In this document: piece by piece, positions 59,180-64,000 of the stretch
Layout of the letters: each line of letters opens with the position of its first letter
Numbering within the stretch: the first letter of the stretch is position 1
Assembly (NCBI RefSeq): GCF_029852145.1
Contig: NC_079969.1
Span: 7,006,001-7,070,000, forward strand
Origin: Microplitis mediator
Taxonomy: Eukaryota; Arthropoda; Insecta; Hymenoptera; Braconidae
Direction: 5' to 3'
Length of the DNA stretch: 64,000 nucleotides
Made by a program: the position numbers and the translations under genes
Notes under the pieces: model-generated
What the model was told of the DNA's origin: nothing
Database searches by the model: none
The model's input: the letters and a program-made list of their open reading frames with translations, nothing else

Positions 59180-60083
59180 TCCAGCGGAACAAATACATAT
59201 GATCATATATGATTTTATATGATCATATGTGTTAATATATCCTAATATGACGTTGAGATGCGTCCAGTAAAAACGGTTATACTCTAGATATGCTCATATA
59301 TGATCCATGTATATATGATCAATGTATATATGATTCACATATATCAATTGACCGTATTTGATCTGTACGATTTAATATGATCATATATGAACCATTTATG
59401 TGCATATATGATTCATATTCAGATGTATGTGTAACATATGTGCTTATATATGATTTAATATGATCATATGTGTTGATATATTCATATATGACGTTGAGAT
59501 GCATCCAGTAAAAACAGTAGTACTCTAGATATGCTCATATATGATCCATGTATGTGCATATATGATTCACATATATAAATTGACCTATCTGATCTGTATG
59601 ATTTAATATCATCATATACTTTTTTTACTGCCTATGTACGTTCATATTTAAATGGACATGCAACAGATGTGCTTATATATGATCACATATGAACCATTTA
59701 TGTGCGTATATGATTCATATTCAGATGTATTTGTAACATATATGCTCATATATGAGCTTACATGATTATGTGTCATTCAAATATAATTCATGTCTGAACA
59801 TATATGAAAGTCTACCATATATGATCATATGATCGTATATATTTATATATGATGCTTGGATGAGTTCAACAACATTCTTGCCACATATATAATCATAAAT
59901 AAAAACTGAAGATATGCTGTCATATATGGTCATATATACATAGCTAAAAATTGGACACATATGATCATCTATGGATCACATATGTTCATATATGATAATT
60001 AAATGTATACAACAAAAGCATTTATATATAATTTATATAAGAATATGTGATTCATATATGAACATATGTGATTTTTTCCGTGT
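59180..60083. mobile_element. ATATGATCATAT palindromic-core element, copy 2
   Basis: About 900 bp of CATATATGATCATATATG-like words. The right end, ATTTTTTCCGTGTA, read in reverse is TACACGGAAAAAAT, the same terminal type as the elements at 17825 and 24277. The left end AGCGGAACAAAT is a degenerate match. Inside, a segment of about 241 bp with GACGTTGAGATGC and CCAGTAAAAAC is duplicated (starts 59251 and 59492). Confidence 0.65.
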
Positions 60084-61064
60084 AGTGATCGTAAAAATAT
60101 AAAAACGTATAAATGGTTAGCAATAAATATGAAGAACTTGAAAATTTTCATTATTAAAAAAATTTTTCAAATAAAGTGAGAGATTCACTTCATCTTTAAT
60201 ATAAATTCAATAATCAATAGCACGTATGCAATAAAAAAAAATAACTCAAGTTATTGTAAAAATTTATTCCGACTTATTTAGTAACCACAAAAGTATATAA
60301 ATCTTTCGATTCACACTTGCCTGATCATTTTAATTGCATTTAGTGGACTGTGTTCGAGATTACAGCAAAAATTATCTCCCTCGCTTTATTATATATCAAC
60401 CCCATGCCATTGAATTCTCTTTCTACGTGTTTCGCACCCTTGCGTCCCCTTTTCAAACCGGCACTCAATTCACCCCACTCGCAGCTCGTCCCCCTCCTTT
60501 TTTCCACTAGCAAGCCTCCTACTACCCTTATCGAATTTCCACGATGACACACAACGGCTGAATAAAAGAGACAGTTAGTATAACGTAGAAAGTACATCAT
60601 CATACACTTTATCTATCTAACTATCTCTCTCATCGATAACAACCCCTTTCTCATTACAACACTATTTCTCACTCCATCGAACTCACTCGTTTATTATAAT
60701 CATTTTTTTATAGCTCAAGGGTTACTAAAAAAATTATTATAATCGTTATTCTTTTTTACGCCATATTTATTTTCATAAAAACAAATTCAAATGATGAAAA
60801 AAAAAAGGTCATCTTAAATTAATTACTCGGCTTTCAAGAGCCATATAATTATTATCTGTTACTTATTTTACTCGTTTGGATGTCTGCGTTAACGTACAGT
60901 GTAAAGATATTATAATAAAAAATTATGATAGTTAAAAAAAACTGCAGTTACTAAGACTTCAATATCAAATTTTTCATATTTTCAATTCATTTTTTAGATT
61001 CTAGTGATCGTACGATGAGTACCTTGAACACTTTATATTAGAAACTATATTTGGGAATAAATAG
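60084..61064. other. AT-rich sequence with GC-richer island
   Basis: Island 60350-60560. The minus frame 60340-60603 (87 codons) includes SIRVVGGLLVEKRRGTSCEW and a K/R/E-rich middle, unlike the usual chance frames. The plus strand is open there too. Unrecognised; could be an exon or a conserved noncoding block. Confidence 0.25.
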
Positions 61065-62030
61065 GTATGAACATATGTGATCAGATGAATCATGTGTGAT
61101 CAGATACTATCATTTGTGATCAGATACTATCATTTGTGATCAGATACGAACATGTGTGATCAGATACTATCATGTGTGATCAAACACTGTCATATGCTAT
61201 CAGATGTATGATGTGTGATCGAATATGACCATGTCTGATCATGATAGATCATATGTGATCAGATGGATGATGTGTGATCAGATATGACATTATGTGATCA
61301 GATGGATCATGTGTGATCAGATACTATCATATATGATCCAACACTATCATATGCTATCAGATAGATGATGTGTGATCAGATATTACCGTATGTGATCAGA
61401 TAGATCATATGTGATCAAATGGATGATGTGTGATCAGATGAATGATGTGTCATCAGATTCTATCATATGTGATCAAATACGATCATGTGTGATCAGATAC
61501 TATCATATTTGATCAGATAGATCATATATGATCAATTACTATAACATGTGATCAAATACTATAACATGTGATCAAACACTATAGTATGTGATCAGATATA
61601 TCGTGTGTGATTGGATATGACTATATGTGATCAGATAGATCATGTGATCAGATACTATCATACGTGATCAGATATGACCATGTGTGATTAGATGGATCAC
61701 ATGCGACCAGATATGATTATCTATGATCTAACATAAGTTCATATATGATCATATTGATCATATTTCATCAGATATGGTTCAATATATGATTGTGTATGAC
61801 CATGCATCATAATAGTTATTATTATGTAGGATCATATCTGATATTGTACACAATTATATCTGATTATCATATATAATCATATGTGAAGTCATGACAGCAT
61901 ATAAAGCTTGAAATATAATCATACATTATAACATGCATGGTCATATCTGATACGTCTGATCATCGATAATATCATACATGATTATATTTGATGTGCATGA
62001 TCCATAGTCATTTATGATTATTCTTTTTCA
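61065..62030. repeat. 20-bp minisatellite TGATCAGATACTATCATGTG
   Basis: About 45 units of a 20-bp motif, most regular between 61075 and 61720, with recurring TGTGATCAGAT and ACTATCAT/GGATGATG variants. The unit holds TGATCA, itself palindromic. Toward 61720-62030 the array decays into ATCATATATGATC words like those of the ATGATCAT family. No terminal repeats were seen. Confidence 0.85.
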
Positions 62031-63060
62031 GGATTTATCAAAATATCTTATTCTCCGTAAAATATTTAAAAATTAGCCAAAAAATTTTGAGACTAATTAT
62101 TGGGATTCTCAAAAAAATTAATTCCAGCTCAACATATACTTAAGAGAATGATAAAAATAAAATGAAACATTTTTTTCTTTTCTTTTACGTGAATAATATA
62201 ATATAATTAATAAGTTAAATAATACAAAGTAGACAAAATGTATAAAACTGTAAAGGACATTGTCAAGATGGCCGCAAGCAGGATAGTTAGATAGAAAAGC
62301 GACATGCCTAGAGGGTCGAACGTGCTTTTACCCCGAAAATTCCATGCTCGTTTCAACGATTAACCAGCGTCCCAGATGTAATGCATATATATTTATATAT
62401 GTATAGAGTTTGGTGTAGCATAGAAGGAGGGAAAGATTGTTAGGGGTTGGAGGTAGAAGATTTTGAGCCTTCGTTAATGCTACGAGATGGCTATAAATGG
62501 AATAAAAAATAGTAAAGTAAAGTAGAGAAAGATATAGAGCGGGAAGTCACGATATTCGCAATTTACTGAGAATACGCGACCAAAGGAATGTCTCTCTGTT
62601 CTGTTCTATTTCATCCTCTTTTCACCCTCAGGTTACCTACCATAAACTCCTTCCCTTTTACGTCGAGTTTATTATACTTATGCCTCAAGCTATACGCCGT
62701 ACAAATATATATTAATACATCTATATATAAATATATATACGTATATAAAAATTTCAAACTGTCGTTTTTTATTACGGAAATTGTCGTCCGAATAAAATTA
62801 TTGACTATTTTTTATTTTTGTTTTAAAGAATTTTTATTAAATATTTGTACGTATGTGGGTAAAATAAACTTTATTGCGAGCGTAATTTGAATTTTATTAT
62901 TATTATACAGCTTACAAAAGTCTTATTATATTTTTTCAATATCAAAAAATTTTCATTAATTTTTTTTTTCATAAATATTGAGCTCGATTAGGCTCAGAAA
63001 AAAAAAATTTTTCATAACTGTTCTGTCGTAGAAAAAAAAATATATATGTGTATGTATATA
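62031..63060. other. AT-rich unique sequence
   Basis: Slightly GC-richer at 62260-62360 and 62530-62700. A 100-codon plus frame (62588-62890) has no recognised domain. TATATA tracts at 62390 and 62705. Confidence 0.4.
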
Positions 63061-63413
63061 TTAGGGTGGCCCAAAAAACCAACCATTTTTTTTTTCGAGT
63101 CTTATATGAAAATTTGTTTGTTCAAAATTTTTTGAACCCTCTCCAAAAATCAGCTCAAAAAAAATTTTTAAGGGGTCGATTAAGAATTTGGAAAATTTCA
63201 AAAATGATTGAAATCGGGATTTTTTTCGAATTTTTTATTTCTCGTGAAATTTGAATATTTTTGAAATTTTCAAAATTTGTGAGCGACCTATAAAAATTTT
63301 TTGTCGATCTCCTGTTTTGAGAGGGTTCTCAAAACATGTACAACCAAAAAAATTTCATACGAAAATTCGGGTGAGGAAAAGAAAAATAGTTGGTTTTCTT
63401 TTGGTCACCCTAA
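63061..63413. mobile_element. Small foldback MITE with TTAGGGTG ends
   Basis: 353 bp inserted in a TATATA tract. Left TTAGGGTGGCCCAAAAAACC and, in reverse at right, TTAGGGTGACCAAAAGAAAA. Imperfect inverted similarity continues inward (GAACCCTCTC with GAGAGGGTTC, ATATGAAAATTT with AATTTCATAC). The termini resemble those of the 1.7-kb element at 10207. The three overlapping open frames here are artefacts. Confidence 0.75.
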
Positions 63414-64000
63414 TATATATATTTATATACATATATATATATATAAAGAAGGAAAAAATATTGTTAGTCTCGTTGAGAAACTTGTCGTGTATAAATTGAC
63501 GAGGAAAGTTTGCTAACACTTTGCACCCCGACACGTCGATCGTATTTGCGGTTGCTAAGATGAAACCGAGTGGCAACACTTCCGTCATGACGGAAAACGT
63601 GTTCACGGTATTTTTGAGTGTAACTAACAGAGATGGAATAAAATCCTGCAGACGTGAATAACCGAATACATCTGATGCATGTATGCGATAAGTGAGAGAG
63701 AGTAAGAAATGAAATGAAACAGATGTAGCTAACGAGTGTGAAAAAGTGAGATAGAAAACTACTAAGGAGATTCAGAGCTTCTGAGTCAGACGACTCGACA
63801 AATAACGAGTTACTTTTACGATGGAATTTACGCTACAACTAATATTACAGTTTATAGAATAAAACATTGTATAACTTTGTGATACAGATATAATAAATAA
63901 ATATATATTTGTTACGTAACAAAGTGCTGCAAGCTTTAGCGAGGACTTGATTAAATTCTTTTTTTTTTTAAATGTTGAGTTGAATAATTCAACTACAGTA
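63414..64000. other. Unique sequence at window end
   Basis: A GC-richer island at 63500-63650 includes the palindrome TTCCGTCATGACGGAA. A minus frame starting at 63606 opens MNTFSVMTEVLPLGFILATA, with signal-peptide-like hydrophobicity, and then runs into the TATATA tract, so it is at best an exon fragment. Not recognised. Confidence 0.3.

Noticed and set aside
61065..62030. Prokaryotic Dam-site (GATC) cluster such as an origin
   Set aside because: GATC density follows from the 20-bp unit of a minisatellite, and nothing else in the window is prokaryotic.

Overview
The window looks like a gene-poor, AT-rich (about 70% A+T) stretch of an insect nuclear genome, either intergenic or a very large intron. 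I recognise no complete protein-coding gene, no rRNA and no intact functional tRNA. A non-autonomous Helitron with an arthropod-type 5' end, abundant (TA)n and TAC/GTG microsatellites, and decayed tRNA-derived modules support a eukaryote. The AT bias and Helitron type fit a parasitoid hymenopteran such as a braconid wasp, but that is inference.

The window is dominated by mobile-element debris with an unusual architecture. At least eleven repeat families consist of a short degenerate palindrome (or a word and its reverse complement) repeated many times over 0.4-1.3 kb. Several families are closed by short terminal inverted repeats (TIRs) of related sequence: ACACGG-AAGAAA, CCCGGGAAAAA, CCCTTACGGAAA, CCCGTATGA, ACACTGTAAAAA. 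The palindromic cores differ: CAGTATGGC (682, 51863), AGATCT (4215, 13303, 29038, 46967), CCATAGGAATCC (2272, 7990, 20385, 40830), CACCGGTGT (15798), ACGATGT/ACATCGT (17825), ATATATGGCCATATAT (23198), CCCATAATATTATGGG (24277), ACTAAT/ATTAGT (42958, 44763, 48765), ATGATCAT (51290, 59180), TGATCAGATACTATCATGTG (61070) and GCCAAGTA-N5-TACTTGGC (53927-57604). Together they fill very roughly a quarter to a third of the window. At least three of them carry a decayed tRNA-like module (Pol III A and/or B box) near the middle.

Layout. 1-13.9 kb: palindromic-core elements, a TTAA-flanked MITE (5885-6626), a 385-bp tandem array (7990-9240), a 1.7-kb long-TIR element with a possible transposase exon remnant (10207-11908) and a foldback (13303-13754). 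15.0-17.1 kb: a nest of four elements, with a TIR element containing a Helitron, which contains an inverted-repeat unit, which contains a CACCGGTGT MITE and a tRNA-like module. 17.8-29.7 kb: further elements, an 817-bp foldback and an AGATCT element with a GC-rich internal segment. 31.0-31.7 kb: a 155-bp degenerate tandem repeat. 31.7-40.7 kb: comparatively element-poor. 40.8-49.6 kb: a pogo-like MITE inside a CCATAGG element and three ACTAAT elements. 51.3-52.4 kb: two adjacent elements. 53.9-57.6 kb: the regularly spaced GCCAAGTA/TACTTGGC palindrome array. 59-63.4 kb: two further palindromic arrays and a terminal MITE.

Between the repeats lie short, less AT-rich unique islands, often next to (TA)n tracts (for example 3190-3350, 14185-14420, 25980-26120, 40060-40210, 42690-42810, 48120-48430, 54930-55220, 60340-60600). 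These are the best places to look for exons or regulatory DNA. A few weak candidate exons are listed with low confidence. No pathway or operon can be described because no gene is identified.
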